Shown here: positions 7,486 through 14,565 of the stretch, one piece after another | Position numbering within the stretch: the first letter of the stretch is position 1 | Layout of the letters: every line of letters starts with the position of its first letter | The notes under the pieces: model-generated | Seen by the model: the letters and a program-made list of their open reading frames with translations, nothing else | Database searches by the model: none | What the model was told of the DNA's origin: nothing | DNA from: Leeuwenhoekiella marinoflava DSM 3653 | Lineage (GTDB): Bacteria > Bacteroidota > Bacteroidia > Flavobacteriales > Flavobacteriaceae | Assembly (NCBI RefSeq): GCF_900129005.1 | Contig: NZ_FQUN01000024.1 | Location: 1 to 64,000, forward strand | DNA: 64,000 bases | Direction of reading: 5' to 3' | Translations under genes and position numbers: made by a program

Positions 7486-8063
7486 TTCTCGTTGAATTTA
7501 ATTTTTTTTCTTCTTAATCTTCTTGATATTGTATAGATTACGTCGATTGGCTTATCCAGCAAATCCGCTATGTCTTTTGGTTTATCGATTCCATTTGCCA
7601 AACATTCGAACATTTCAATTTCATCCTTGTCGGCTCCTTGGTCTTTCAACTGTTTTAGCCATTGTTGCAGCCTAACTTCATCATCAATTTTTTCTAAACT
7701 GAAATCTTTTGCGGGTTCTTCATCAAAATAATTGGGAATATTGATTATATATTCTGATTGTGGATTTTCATCAGAATTATCACTTGCTCTTTTCAACTGT
7801 TTGAAAAAGCTATCTAAATCACTTTGTAAAGCCCAAAACAGGAATTTTTCAAAAGAGCAGTTATCTGGTTTCCATTTTCTTGTTCCATCGCAGACTTTTG
7901 TTAATGTTTGCTGACAGAAGTCCTGAAACTGAAAACCTTTTTTGTTTCTGTCACTCTTGTCATAAAAGCGGTCACGAGTATAAAGTTCCATCCTATTCAA
8001 GAGGTTTTTTACGTCAATTGCGTTAAGCTGTTCTATTATTTCTTCAGTTGTCGCTATCCTCAT
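7461..8063 (-). CDS. Sigma-70/ECF-like factor (200 aa)
   Basis: The N-terminal half resembles sigma region 2: DFCQQTLTKVCDGTRKWKP then SFEKFLFWALQSDLDSFFK, comparable to the usual D-V-Q-E-x-F-L-K-V and F-x-x-W-L-x-x-I-x-x-N pattern. After an acidic linker, residues about 140-190 resemble region 4, with LANGIDKPKDIADLLDKP then TISRRLRRKK like an HTH recognition helix. It may redirect RNA polymerase or act as a DNA-binding regulator. It is the first gene of an operon with a helical protein and an ImmA/IrrE-type protease, divergent from the small genes that lead into the Pycsar-like operon. Confidence 0.65.
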   Translation of the reverse strand: MRIATTEEIIEQLNAIDVKNLLNRMELYTRDRFYDKSDRNKKGFQFQDFCQQTLTKVCDGTRKWKPDNCSFEKFLFWALQSDLDSFFKQLKRASDNSDENPQSEYIINIPNYFDEEPAKDFSLEKIDDEVRLQQWLKQLKDQGADKDEIEMFECLANGIDKPKDIADLLDKPIDVIYTISRRLRRKKIKFNEKWTSLKKQ

Positions 8064-8164
8064 TCATTAAATATATGCTTCAATTTCGTAAAAATTTACC
8101 AAACGATGGCAAAAAAAATTAAAACACAAGCATATAAGAGTGTAGAACTTTTAGAACAATACAA

Positions 8165-8341
8165 ATGGCAACAAATGGAATAAGTGGTGATAATCGCAGA
8201 AACGGTGCGATAAAAAGCAGAACACAAGTCAAAAACCCTAAAACTGGTCTTTATGTTAAAAGAAATTCCGATTCCGGAAGATTTATGGATGTAAAGACCA
8301 GCGGTGGAAAATTTAAAGGTGTTACCGATAAAAGTAAGTAA
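8165..8341 (+). CDS. Small conserved basic protein (58 aa)
   Basis: An ATG at 8165 opens a 58-aa frame with the pattern N-RNGAIKSRTQVKNPKTG-YVKRNSDSGRFMDVK-S-GG-FKGV. I recall this signature from a small, widespread uncharacterised protein in Bacteroidota and other bacteria (RNGAVK-RSQ-NPKT ... RD-TGKFMD-K). It is basic, glycine-rich and probably compact, and its function is unknown. A 25-codon frame from 8106 overlaps its start and may be a leader. It is divergent from the sigma-like operon. Confidence 0.7.
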   Translation: MATNGISGDNRRNGAIKSRTQVKNPKTGLYVKRNSDSGRFMDVKTSGGKFKGVTDKSK

Positions 8342-8393
8342 CACTTCAGCGAAACCCAATTGCTGCGAATTTGGGATAACTAAAATTTTGATT

Positions 8394-8546
8394 ATGAATT
8401 ATTCATTTCAGAATGACAAGTTGAGTCTTTGCGAAAAGGACACTTGTCTACATTTAAATGGTAATAGCGCGAGAGTTATTTCAACAATTTTTACTGTGGT
8501 AACATTTGTGGCAGCTATAACAGCTATCACAAAGGCTATCAAGTAA
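8394..8546 (+). CDS. Small membrane protein upstream of the Pycsar-like operon (50 aa)
   Basis: I prefer the ATG at 8394 because the longer frame from 8304 would overlap the preceding small gene. The product has a polar N-terminal half with two cysteines (LCEKDTCLH) and a C-terminal hydrophobic helix (VISTIFTVVTFVAAITAI) ending in lysine-containing residues. That is a single-pass, tail-anchored layout. It is unrecognised. It lies 50 bases before the Pycsar effector and is separated from it by a perfect hairpin, so whether it belongs to the same operon is open. Confidence 0.45.
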   Translation: MNYSFQNDKLSLCEKDTCLHLNGNSARVISTIFTVVTFVAAITAITKAIK

Positions 8547-8548
8547 TC

Positions 8549-8580
8549 AACTAGGCTGGCTCTTTGGAATCAGCCTAGTT
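8549..8580 (+). promoter_or_regulatory. Perfect 10-bp inverted repeat in the leader of the Pycsar-like operon
   Basis: AACTAGGCTG (8549-8558) and CAGCCTAGTT (8571-8580) are perfect complements with a 12-base loop. It starts three bases after the stop of the small membrane protein and ends 15 bases before the effector ATG. There is no T run on either side, so it may be a weak terminator, an RNA hairpin near the ribosome site, or an operator. Confidence 0.5.
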
Positions 8581-8595
8581 AATAAATTGAACTCT

Positions 8596-9090
8596 ATGGA
8601 AAAAGAAAGATTGGAATACACAGTAAACCGCTTAGACCATTATTACGATAGCGTCAATAACAAAACGGCGGTATATATCGCCATAAATACATTTATAACA
8701 GGTGGGGCGATTACGCTCTTAACTCAAATACAAAAACTTTTATACAAAGAAAACTGGTTGTTATTGTCTTTGGCTTCTATTATAGTTCTTGGTGTTATTA
8801 GCTTAATACTGTTGGCCTTAGCTAGTATGCCCTATTTTTCGCCAAAATCCGATATAGAATCTTTGTATTATTTCGCTAGCATAGGGCAAAAAAGGCCTGA
8901 AGAATTCTTTGAACTTTCAAAAAATCAAAGTAAAAAAGATGATTTAAATGATTTAAGAAATCAAGTCTTTATCCTTTCAAAAGGTTTGAAATCAAAATTC
9001 AAAAAGCTCAAATGGGCTTGTGGCTTATTAATCATACAATTTGTGCTATTAGCACCCTTAACCTACATATTAATTAAAATAACCTCATAA
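8596..9090 (+). CDS. pycTM: Pycsar effector, membrane type (PycTM-like)
   Basis: The product has 164 aa. After a helical N-terminus come two close membrane segments (about 25-47 and 54-80), a polar cytoplasmic-type loop (81-139), and a third membrane segment (140-161). This is the layout of the Pycsar membrane effector family (DUF5706-like): a sensor of cyclic pyrimidine nucleotide whose activation damages the inner membrane and stops infection. The start is the ATG at 8596, not the TTG three codons earlier. One base separates it from the cyclase gene, which strongly supports the assignment. No catalytic residues are expected. Confidence 0.8.
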   Translation: MEKERLEYTVNRLDHYYDSVNNKTAVYIAINTFITGGAITLLTQIQKLLYKENWLLLSLASIIVLGVISLILLALASMPYFSPKSDIESLYYFASIGQKRPEEFFELSKNQSKKDDLNDLRNQVFILSKGLKSKFKKLKWACGLLIIQFVLLAPLTYILIKITS

Positions 9091-9091
9091 A

Positions 9092-10078
9092 ATGAACTTA
9101 TTCGAAAATTACAAAAACGTAATAAAGAAAGCGGTCGAGAACGACCCAACAAAATCAAACAAAATTTATGGCCTTAGTGAACCGCTTCTCGAAAGCAACC
9201 GTGATTTTCTTAAATCGCTAAGAAATGAACTTCCTGGTAGAGAATTATCGCCCGAAATGAAATTATTTGCGAAAGGAATGGGTGTACAAGACACTTTTGA
9301 CTACCAACCATTGGGGAGCCATCCAGATTTTGCACGCTTAAAAGGCACAGACTTGGTTGAAGAGCATTGGATAATATCAGGATTCATAGATGTGAAGAAA
9401 AGTACAAGGCTTTTTAATAATTTTACAAAAGGTACGGTACGGTTAATAACAGAAAGTATCATCCGGGCTTCAATATTTGCGGTAAATCTTTGTGGCGGTT
9501 ACGTACATCGTATACAGGGTGACGGCTTAATGGTATACTTCGGTGGAAAAAACATCGAAAAACTGAAAGCAGTTGAGGATGCTTTAAAATCCTTTTCAAT
9601 GATATCTTACTTCGTTAAAAATGACCTAAAAGACTTTTTTGAGGATAATGGTGTTCAGGATATTCACACAAGAGCCGGACTGGATCTGGGTCATTCAAAA
9701 CAGGTAGATTGGTTTTATTCAGGGATCGGTGAATCAGGTGAAGTTACCACTTGTAGTCTGCATACAAGCCTTGCTCCAAAAATGCAAAGCAATGCTAAAA
9801 ACAGCGGAATAGTAGTGGGTCATAATGTAACGACCCAGCTAAGGAAAGACAAATATTTTGAGCAGCGAAGTAAAGAAATCCACGATTATGAGGATGGAAG
9901 AAGATACCATCAATACAATTTTAATTGGGAGCGATATTTAGTAGACAATAACCTAGCAGTCCAAAACGATACGGGTGTTTTGGTGTTAACTATAAGTGCA
10001 TTACCAGACCCAAAAAAGAATAGCCGTGATTTATACCCTATTGCCTCTAAAAGCAAACCTTATTTCAATTATGATTAA
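9092..10078 (+). CDS. pycC: Pycsar-type nucleotide cyclase (PycC-like)
   Basis: This 328-aa protein carries a class III cyclase fold. Metal-binding aspartates are seen as D100 in GFIDVKKSTR and D144 in the GGYVHRIQGDGLMVYFGG segment; R194 in HTRAGLDLG is the likely transition-state arginine. In Pycsar systems such enzymes make cCMP or cUMP in response to phage, and which one applies here cannot be read with confidence. About 90 residues precede the cyclase domain and may hold a sensor or dimer part. It follows the membrane effector by one base and overlaps the third gene by eight bases. A general adenylate/guanylate cyclase is the alternative, but the effector next door favours Pycsar. Confidence 0.82.
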   Translation: MNLFENYKNVIKKAVENDPTKSNKIYGLSEPLLESNRDFLKSLRNELPGRELSPEMKLFAKGMGVQDTFDYQPLGSHPDFARLKGTDLVEEHWIISGFIDVKKSTRLFNNFTKGTVRLITESIIRASIFAVNLCGGYVHRIQGDGLMVYFGGKNIEKLKAVEDALKSFSMISYFVKNDLKDFFEDNGVQDIHTRAGLDLGHSKQVDWFYSGIGESGEVTTCSLHTSLAPKMQSNAKNSGIVVGHNVTTQLRKDKYFEQRSKEIHDYEDGRRYHQYNFNWERYLVDNNLAVQNDTGVLVLTISALPDPKKNSRDLYPIASKSKPYFNYD

Positions 10079-10745
10079 AAAAAGGCTCAATCAAGATATT
10101 GAAAGCTTTCTAAGCAGATATTTTTCCTTCGAAAAAGTCCAAAGTCCAAAATTTGGATATTTAGCTCTTGAAGGTAAAATAAGTATTGTAGACGATAGAA
10201 ATAAACTTTGGGGACATTTCGAAATTCTCGTTCTAATAAATAAAAGTGAATACCCACACACAACACCTGTTGTAATTGAGAAAACCAATATCATAAATAG
10301 AGACTGGAATTTTCATATTTCAAAGGATGGTGAATGCTGTTTGGACATCCCACATAAACTGTTGAAACTAAAAAAGAGGGGTATTTTATTTGAAGAGTTT
10401 TATAGGGAAGTTATCTATCCATTTTTTGCTAATTATCATTTCAAGAAATCAACAGGTTACTATGCCAACGGTGAGTACGACCATCATTTTGCTGGAATAG
10501 TCCAATATTACCGCGAAGAATATGGGCTTAAAGATTTCAAAAACATCATTGCTATTTTGGAAACAGCCTTATACCGTATAAAATATCAACCAAATAAAGA
10601 ATGTCCTTTGTGTGGTGGTCATAAATATAAAAAATGTTGCCGAAAAAAGGTTTACAAATTAAAGGGATACGGGCAACCACAGTTAATGATTGATCTGGAA
10701 TTATTTAAACAACAACACTTCAGAAGAACCAAAGGTTTAGAGTGA
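10071..10745 (+). CDS. E2 (UBC)-like fold protein with C-terminal SEC-C zinc motif
   Basis: The start is the ATG at 10071, overlapping the cyclase stop (ATGATTAA). The 224-aa protein has an E2-like order: strands, then YPHTTPVV (compare YP-x-PP-x-V), then FHISKDGECCLDIP. The last segment fits the eukaryotic E2 site HPNI-x-x-G-x-ICLDIL, placing a candidate catalytic cysteine at C90 (or C89). The C-terminus has CPLCGGHKYKKCC (C178, C181, C189, C190), a SEC-C-like zinc motif. No E1, JAB protease or ubiquitin-like gene is visible nearby. It may modify or bind the cyclase or effector, echoing Cap2 in CBASS. An E2-like fold used only for binding is the alternative. Confidence 0.6.
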   Translation: MIKKRLNQDIESFLSRYFSFEKVQSPKFGYLALEGKISIVDDRNKLWGHFEILVLINKSEYPHTTPVVIEKTNIINRDWNFHISKDGECCLDIPHKLLKLKKRGILFEEFYREVIYPFFANYHFKKSTGYYANGEYDHHFAGIVQYYREEYGLKDFKNIIAILETALYRIKYQPNKECPLCGGHKYKKCCRKKVYKLKGYGQPQLMIDLELFKQQHFRRTKGLE

Positions 10746-10822
10746 AATGATATAAAAATAAAATATAATAGCAAATGATGCCAATATATATCAAAGAATA
10801 TTCTTTAAAGGAAAACATCAAA

Positions 10823-10843
10823 ATGTTGTACCTATGTTGTACC
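10823..10843 (+). repeat. Two direct repeats ATGTTGTACC, 11-bp period
   Basis: ATGTTGTACC occurs at 10823-10832 and again at 10834-10843, one helical turn apart, just inside the accessory region near the tRNA 3' end. Spaced repeats like this are typical of recombinase or repressor binding sites. Confidence 0.5.
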
Positions 10844-10850
10844 CATTGCC

Positions 10851-10882
10851 AAAAAAAAAGCCCACACATTGCTGTGAGGGCT
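10851..10882 (-). terminator. Terminator downstream of tRNA-fMet
   Basis: On the minus strand a 10-bp stem with one mismatch and a four-base loop (AGCCCTCACA / TGTGTGGGCT) is followed by a run of eight to nine T. It lies 12 bases past the tRNA. It could also act weakly on the plus strand for the Pycsar-like operon. Confidence 0.75.
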
Positions 10883-10894
10883 TGATTTTGCTAG

Positions 10895-10967
<73 letters not shown>

Positions 10968-10978
10968 ATATTGGACGG

Positions 10979-11009
10979 CAAATATACAATACCTCTTAGG
11001 TTCTCACAA
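10979..11009 (-). promoter_or_regulatory. Promoter of tRNA-fMet
   Basis: On the minus strand TATATTTG (10979-10986) matches the Bacteroidota -7 element, with TTG (11007-11009) 20 bases upstream. The expected start of transcription is just before the tRNA 5' end at 10967. Confidence 0.7.
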
Positions 11010-11094
11010 GCCCTTTTTAAATAAATTTCAAAAAATATTTAATATTATAATTTCGCTAACACTAACAAGCCTGAGTATTAGATATCTTAGAGAA

Positions 11095-12663
11095 ATGAAG
11101 AAATTTCTAATTGGGCTTTTTATTTTTTTTATACTACTAGGAGCCGCAGCACTTTACCTAAATACCTACCTCAAAAACCAACTTCAGGAGATTCTTGAAA
11201 ATGATCTACCAGCGTCTATCTCTCTAGATTACGAGAATATTAATATAGATAGCTGGGGCGGAAATGCGAGTATGACCAATGCTACTGTGCGTATCAAAGC
11301 AAACGACTCTATGCCACGAAGCGAAGTTAAAAATGCCAGCGTACAGCTTAGAGGGCTCAATCACTGGGATTATTTTAAAAATAAAAATATTCACTTCAAA
11401 AACATTAGCATTCATGCGGATAGCCTTACACATTACAGTAACCGCAATAAAAAAAAAGAAGAAAATAAAAAGCAAAAAGACAGCACATCAGAAAACCCTA
11501 TAAGTGCTCAAAATATGGATAGGCATTTTCTAATTGAAAAATTTGATTTAGTCACAGATTATATTCAGATTATAAATCCTAAAACGGACTCGGTTAATTT
11601 AAAAACAGCTCATTTCAATCTGAAACTAAAAAACATAACTCCTAGCATTTCTGGAGCAATCACACGCCCCTTTGATTACGAAGAAATTTTAATGAGCTAT
11701 GACTCTCTGTATTATCAGACGAATCAGTATGATGTACTAACTGTTGGTCATGTTGAATGGAATGGCACTGATCTAGAAATGAATGACACAAGATTAAAAA
11801 CACAATACTCACGCAACCAACTTAGCAAAATGATTGAGAAAGAACGTGATCATATGGATTTTTCAATTAAAAATATAAAAATCCACAATCTCAAATACGG
11901 TGAGGAATCTGGTGAATTTTACATCAACACACCATTACTAGAATTAGAGCAACCCTCTCTTAATATCTACAGAGACAAGCGAATTGCAGATGACCTGACT
12001 AAAAAACCCTTGTATTCTAAAATGCTACGCGAACTCAATTTTGAGATGATGATAGACACCATCAAAATAAAGAATGGCGGAATTGTATATCACGAAAAAG
12101 TAAACAGCGCTACAGAAGCGGGAATGCTTGACTTCAGTAATCTTAACGCATCGCTTTATAATGTTGGCAATACCTATGAGTTGGGAGAAAAGAAAACAAC
12201 AATTGCTATTAAAGCCATTTTTATGAAAAGCAGCCCTATGAGCCTTGATTGGAATTTTGACATTAATGACCCTCAAGATAAATTTTACGTAAAAGGAAGC
12301 TTATCTAAATTTCCCGTAGCTAATCTTGAATCATTTACTTCTCCAAATTTAGGCGTAGAAATGAGCGGAAAACTAGAGCATACTTATTTTACTATTTATG
12401 GAAATAATTACAGTTCGCATATAGATATGCAAATGACTTATGATGAGTTTAAAGTCAATATAATGAATCAAGAAAAAAAGAAGAAAAAATGGTTTGCTTC
12501 TACAATTGCCAATATATTCATTGCCAAAACGACTAAAAATGAAGATGGTGGTTTTAAAGAAGGTTCTGGTGAGGTTAACAGAGATCAGACTAAATCTTTT
12601 TTTAATTATCTCTGGCTGAACTTAAGAGAAGGAATGCTTAAAACCGTAACTGTATTAGATTAA
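11095..12663 (+). CDS. Membrane-anchored AsmA-like / DUF748-like protein (522 aa)
   Basis: One N-terminal membrane helix (FLIGLFIFFILLGAAALYL) is followed by a long beta-rich exported part with recurring patterns such as ENINIDSWGGNASMTNATVRI and KNIKIHNLKYG. This resembles AsmA-like proteins, which span the envelope and may move lipids between membranes. The match is by pattern only, with no catalytic motif. A basic stretch (KKKKKW) lies near residue 465. It is the first core gene to the right of the tRNA. Its stop shares the bases TTAA with the stop of the convergent gene at 12660-12959. Confidence 0.5.
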   Translation: MKKFLIGLFIFFILLGAAALYLNTYLKNQLQEILENDLPASISLDYENINIDSWGGNASMTNATVRIKANDSMPRSEVKNASVQLRGLNHWDYFKNKNIHFKNISIHADSLTHYSNRNKKKEENKKQKDSTSENPISAQNMDRHFLIEKFDLVTDYIQIINPKTDSVNLKTAHFNLKLKNITPSISGAITRPFDYEEILMSYDSLYYQTNQYDVLTVGHVEWNGTDLEMNDTRLKTQYSRNQLSKMIEKERDHMDFSIKNIKIHNLKYGEESGEFYINTPLLELEQPSLNIYRDKRIADDLTKKPLYSKMLRELNFEMMIDTIKIKNGGIVYHEKVNSATEAGMLDFSNLNASLYNVGNTYELGEKKTTIAIKAIFMKSSPMSLDWNFDINDPQDKFYVKGSLSKFPVANLESFTSPNLGVEMSGKLEHTYFTIYGNNYSSHIDMQMTYDEFKVNIMNQEKKKKKWFASTIANIFIAKTTKNEDGGFKEGSGEVNRDQTKSFFNYLWLNLREGMLKTVTVLD

Positions 12664-12959
12664 TCTGAAGCTATCCAAGAAATTGCTTCAAGACGCTTAT
12701 TTACAGTAAAATTACGCATATCCTTACCTATAAGTGCTTTGTTAAAGTTTGCTATCGCATGAATCCACTTTCGGTTAGTAACCATCGCAATTTTATTGAG
12801 ACGGTTAGCGTGCTGCATTGGGAAAATGCCAGCAATAAAAACAGCATCTAGCGTAAAACGCTCAATATTGTTATCTTCTAAATATAAATTAATGGTATCG
12901 TGCTCTTCAAATTTTTTAAGAATTGCAGCTTTAAGCTCATTAACGGCATTATAGTCCAT
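12660..12959 (-). CDS. SpoIIAA/STAS-like protein (99 aa)
   Basis: The compact 99-aa protein has the SpoIIAA-like pattern of the STAS family as found in Bacteroidota: alternating strands and helices with INLYLEDNNIERFTLDAVF, then RLNKIAMVTNRKWIHAIANFNKAL and a C-terminal helix LEAISWIAS. Family members lacking the anti-sigma partner are of unknown role and may bind lipids or membrane surfaces. There is no signal peptide. It lies 85 bases after the CPXCG gene on the same strand and ends in the shared TTAA stop overlap with the AsmA-like gene, leaving no room for a terminator between them. Confidence 0.55.
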   Translation of the reverse strand: MDYNAVNELKAAILKKFEEHDTINLYLEDNNIERFTLDAVFIAGIFPMQHANRLNKIAMVTNRKWIHAIANFNKALIGKDMRNFTVNKRLEAISWIASD

Positions 12960-13044
12960 TTTGCCCTCTACAATGTAGCCGATAGCATTCCGAAAAACTA
13001 AAATTTAGAAGCACAATAGGGGAATTAGGCTCTAAATATAGCAT

Positions 13045-13227
13045 TTATTGCTCAATACTAGCAACTTGTAATTCTGTTAGTACAGCATCCTCATAACGCA
13101 CGGTAAGTTCTATAGGATTACAGCATACTTCACAATCTTCAACATAAACCTGATATCTTACCGAAGTATCCAATAACATAGAAATCTCTTCCCAGCAATA
13201 CGGACATTGAAAAAAATGCTCTTCCAT
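13045..13227 (-). CDS. CPXCG-motif cysteine-rich protein (60 aa)
   Basis: This small zinc-ribbon-like protein has two cysteine pairs: C8 and C11 in CPYC, and C32 and C35 in CEVC, with an extra cysteine at 36. The layout and the VRYQVYVEDCEVCC-P segment fit the CPXCG family, which has no known function. It directly abuts the tolC-like gene upstream (stop and start adjacent), so it is probably co-transcribed with the efflux operon. It is likely cytoplasmic. Confidence 0.8.
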   Translation of the reverse strand: MEEHFFQCPYCWEEISMLLDTSVRYQVYVEDCEVCCNPIELTVRYEDAVLTELQVASIEQ

Positions 13228-14565
13228 CTAAAATTCAATATTAAGCAACTGCCCTACTTGTTGTAAAAGCTGAAGCTCTGCAAATTTAGCCTCATATTTA
13301 GCCAAGTTCTTATTGGTCTCTGCGTTAATCAGATTAATCTGCGCCTGTCTAAATTCAATTGAAGTGATTTGTCCCAGATTAAAACGCTCACGAGAACGTT
13401 CAAAATTATTTTTATTGGTAATTACATTTTGCTCCTGAATCTCATAAACCTCAACCAAATTCTCATAATTACCTAAAGCATTTGCTATATCCCGATCAAC
13501 TTCAAGCTTTATTTGCTCTTTCTGTAAAAGCTGATTCTCCTTAGCTATTTTTGCATTTTTCAGCTGAACAATACTGCTTCCACCGTCAAAAAGATTCCAT
13601 CTTAAATTCAATCCTCCTTGAAATCCTGTATTCTGCCTTGTACTTCCTCCAAAGAAAGCAGAAGCTGGTGTTATAGATTCATTCCAACCATAAGAACCGG
13701 TAAGTCCCACTGTGGGTAAAAAACGAGCTTTAGAGGTCTTAATATCGTATTCACTTAAGGTTATAGAAGATTCTGTTTGCAATAAACGCACGTTGTTTTC
13801 TTTAGCCAGTTCCAGATAAGATTCCAATTGAATCTTCGGAATAAAAATCACATTCGTATCTACTGCAAAAGTTTGCTTAAGTTCACGAGCTAAAACCACA
13901 TTAAGATCACGCTTAGTGTTATTTAAAAGCTGACGTGTATTCATCAAGTTAATACTGTCATTCGTAACATCAACCTCAGCATTTAAAACTTCGAGCTTTG
14001 TGTTTTGACCATAATCAAATTGATAACCGGCTCTTTTTACCCGATTTTTAGAAATCTCAAGAGTTTGCTCTAAAATCTCAACATTCTCTGTCAAACGAGC
14101 CACTTCATAATAAACCGAAAACAGCTGCAAAATGGTAGTCTCAATCGTTTCGCGAGTTTCTAACTTAGTTAAGTTATAAGTCTCTTTAAGGCTTTTGTAA
14201 TTGTAAAGCCTGCCCAAACCATCAAACAAGGTATAATCTAAATTCACCGAAGCATTATAACTCTCTGATTTTGCATTATTGACCTCAAAAGGTGGGCGAT
14301 CATCGGGCTCAAATTTTTGATCTTGGAGGCTGTAGGACATTCCAGCAAGGCCAAAAACCGTAGGTAAATAATTAGAATTTAATATATCTGCGTTATTCTC
14401 TGCAATTAAAATTGAATTATCAGCGACTGCAATATTGTAGTTATTCTCTAAGGTTAAAGCGATCGCTTCAGACTTAGAAAGCACTTGCTCTTGAGCAAAA
14501 TTAAAAAAACTTTGGCCTAAAGCAAAAACACTTAAAACTGCTATTTTTAGACTAATGCTCTTCAT
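13228..14565 (-). CDS. TolC-family outer-membrane efflux protein
   Basis: The 445-aa protein has a signal peptide ending near QSFFNFAQEQ and two OEP repeats of long helices. Recurring features are NNYNIAVADNSILIAENN, LNAEVDVTNDSINLMNTRQLLNNTKRDLN and, in the second half, LGQITSIEFRQAQINLINAE. It forms the trimeric outer-membrane duct of a tripartite efflux pump. Its start overlaps the end of the RND pump gene by 14 bases and the adaptor precedes that, so the full pump is encoded in one operon. Substrates cannot be told from the sequence. Confidence 0.92.
   Translation of the reverse strand: MKSISLKIAVLSVFALGQSFFNFAQEQVLSKSEAIALTLENNYNIAVADNSILIAENNADILNSNYLPTVFGLAGMSYSLQDQKFEPDDRPPFEVNNAKSESYNASVNLDYTLFDGLGRLYNYKSLKETYNLTKLETRETIETTILQLFSVYYEVARLTENVEILEQTLEISKNRVKRAGYQFDYGQNTKLEVLNAEVDVTNDSINLMNTRQLLNNTKRDLNVVLARELKQTFAVDTNVIFIPKIQLESYLELAKENNVRLLQTESSITLSEYDIKTSKARFLPTVGLTGSYGWNESITPASAFFGGSTRQNTGFQGGLNLRWNLFDGGSSIVQLKNAKIAKENQLLQKEQIKLEVDRDIANALGNYENLVEVYEIQEQNVITNKNNFERSRERFNLGQITSIEFRQAQINLINAETNKNLAKYEAKFAELQLLQQVGQLLNIEF

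Larger units (their letters stand above)
1..10894. mobile_element. Accessory region, probable end of an integrative element next to tRNA-fMet
   Basis: Everything left of the initiator tRNA looks accessory: an IS110-type transposase end, an SSB without an acidic tip, DUF6876-like and DUF932 proteins common in Bacteroidota conjugative elements, dispersed repeats, an ImmA-type protease and a Pycsar-like defence operon. The right edge meets the 3' end of the tRNA gene, where site-specific elements often integrate. No integrase, relaxase or transfer gene is inside the window, so the other end must lie to the left. The boundary is an inference. Confidence 0.6.

Noticed and set aside
8106-8183. 25-codon frame starting at 8106
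   Set aside because: Too short and overlapping the start of the better-supported 58-aa gene; kept only as a possible leader in that entry.
9996-10070. Extended start of the E2-like gene inside the cyclase gene
   Set aside because: The ATG at 10071 overlapping the cyclase stop is the natural coupled start; the extra 25 residues would need a 83-base overlap and show no domain pattern.
11095-12663. AsmA-like gene as part of the accessory element
   Set aside because: It lies on the far side of the intact tRNA gene and its promoter, and is followed by core genes, so it is better placed in the core genome.
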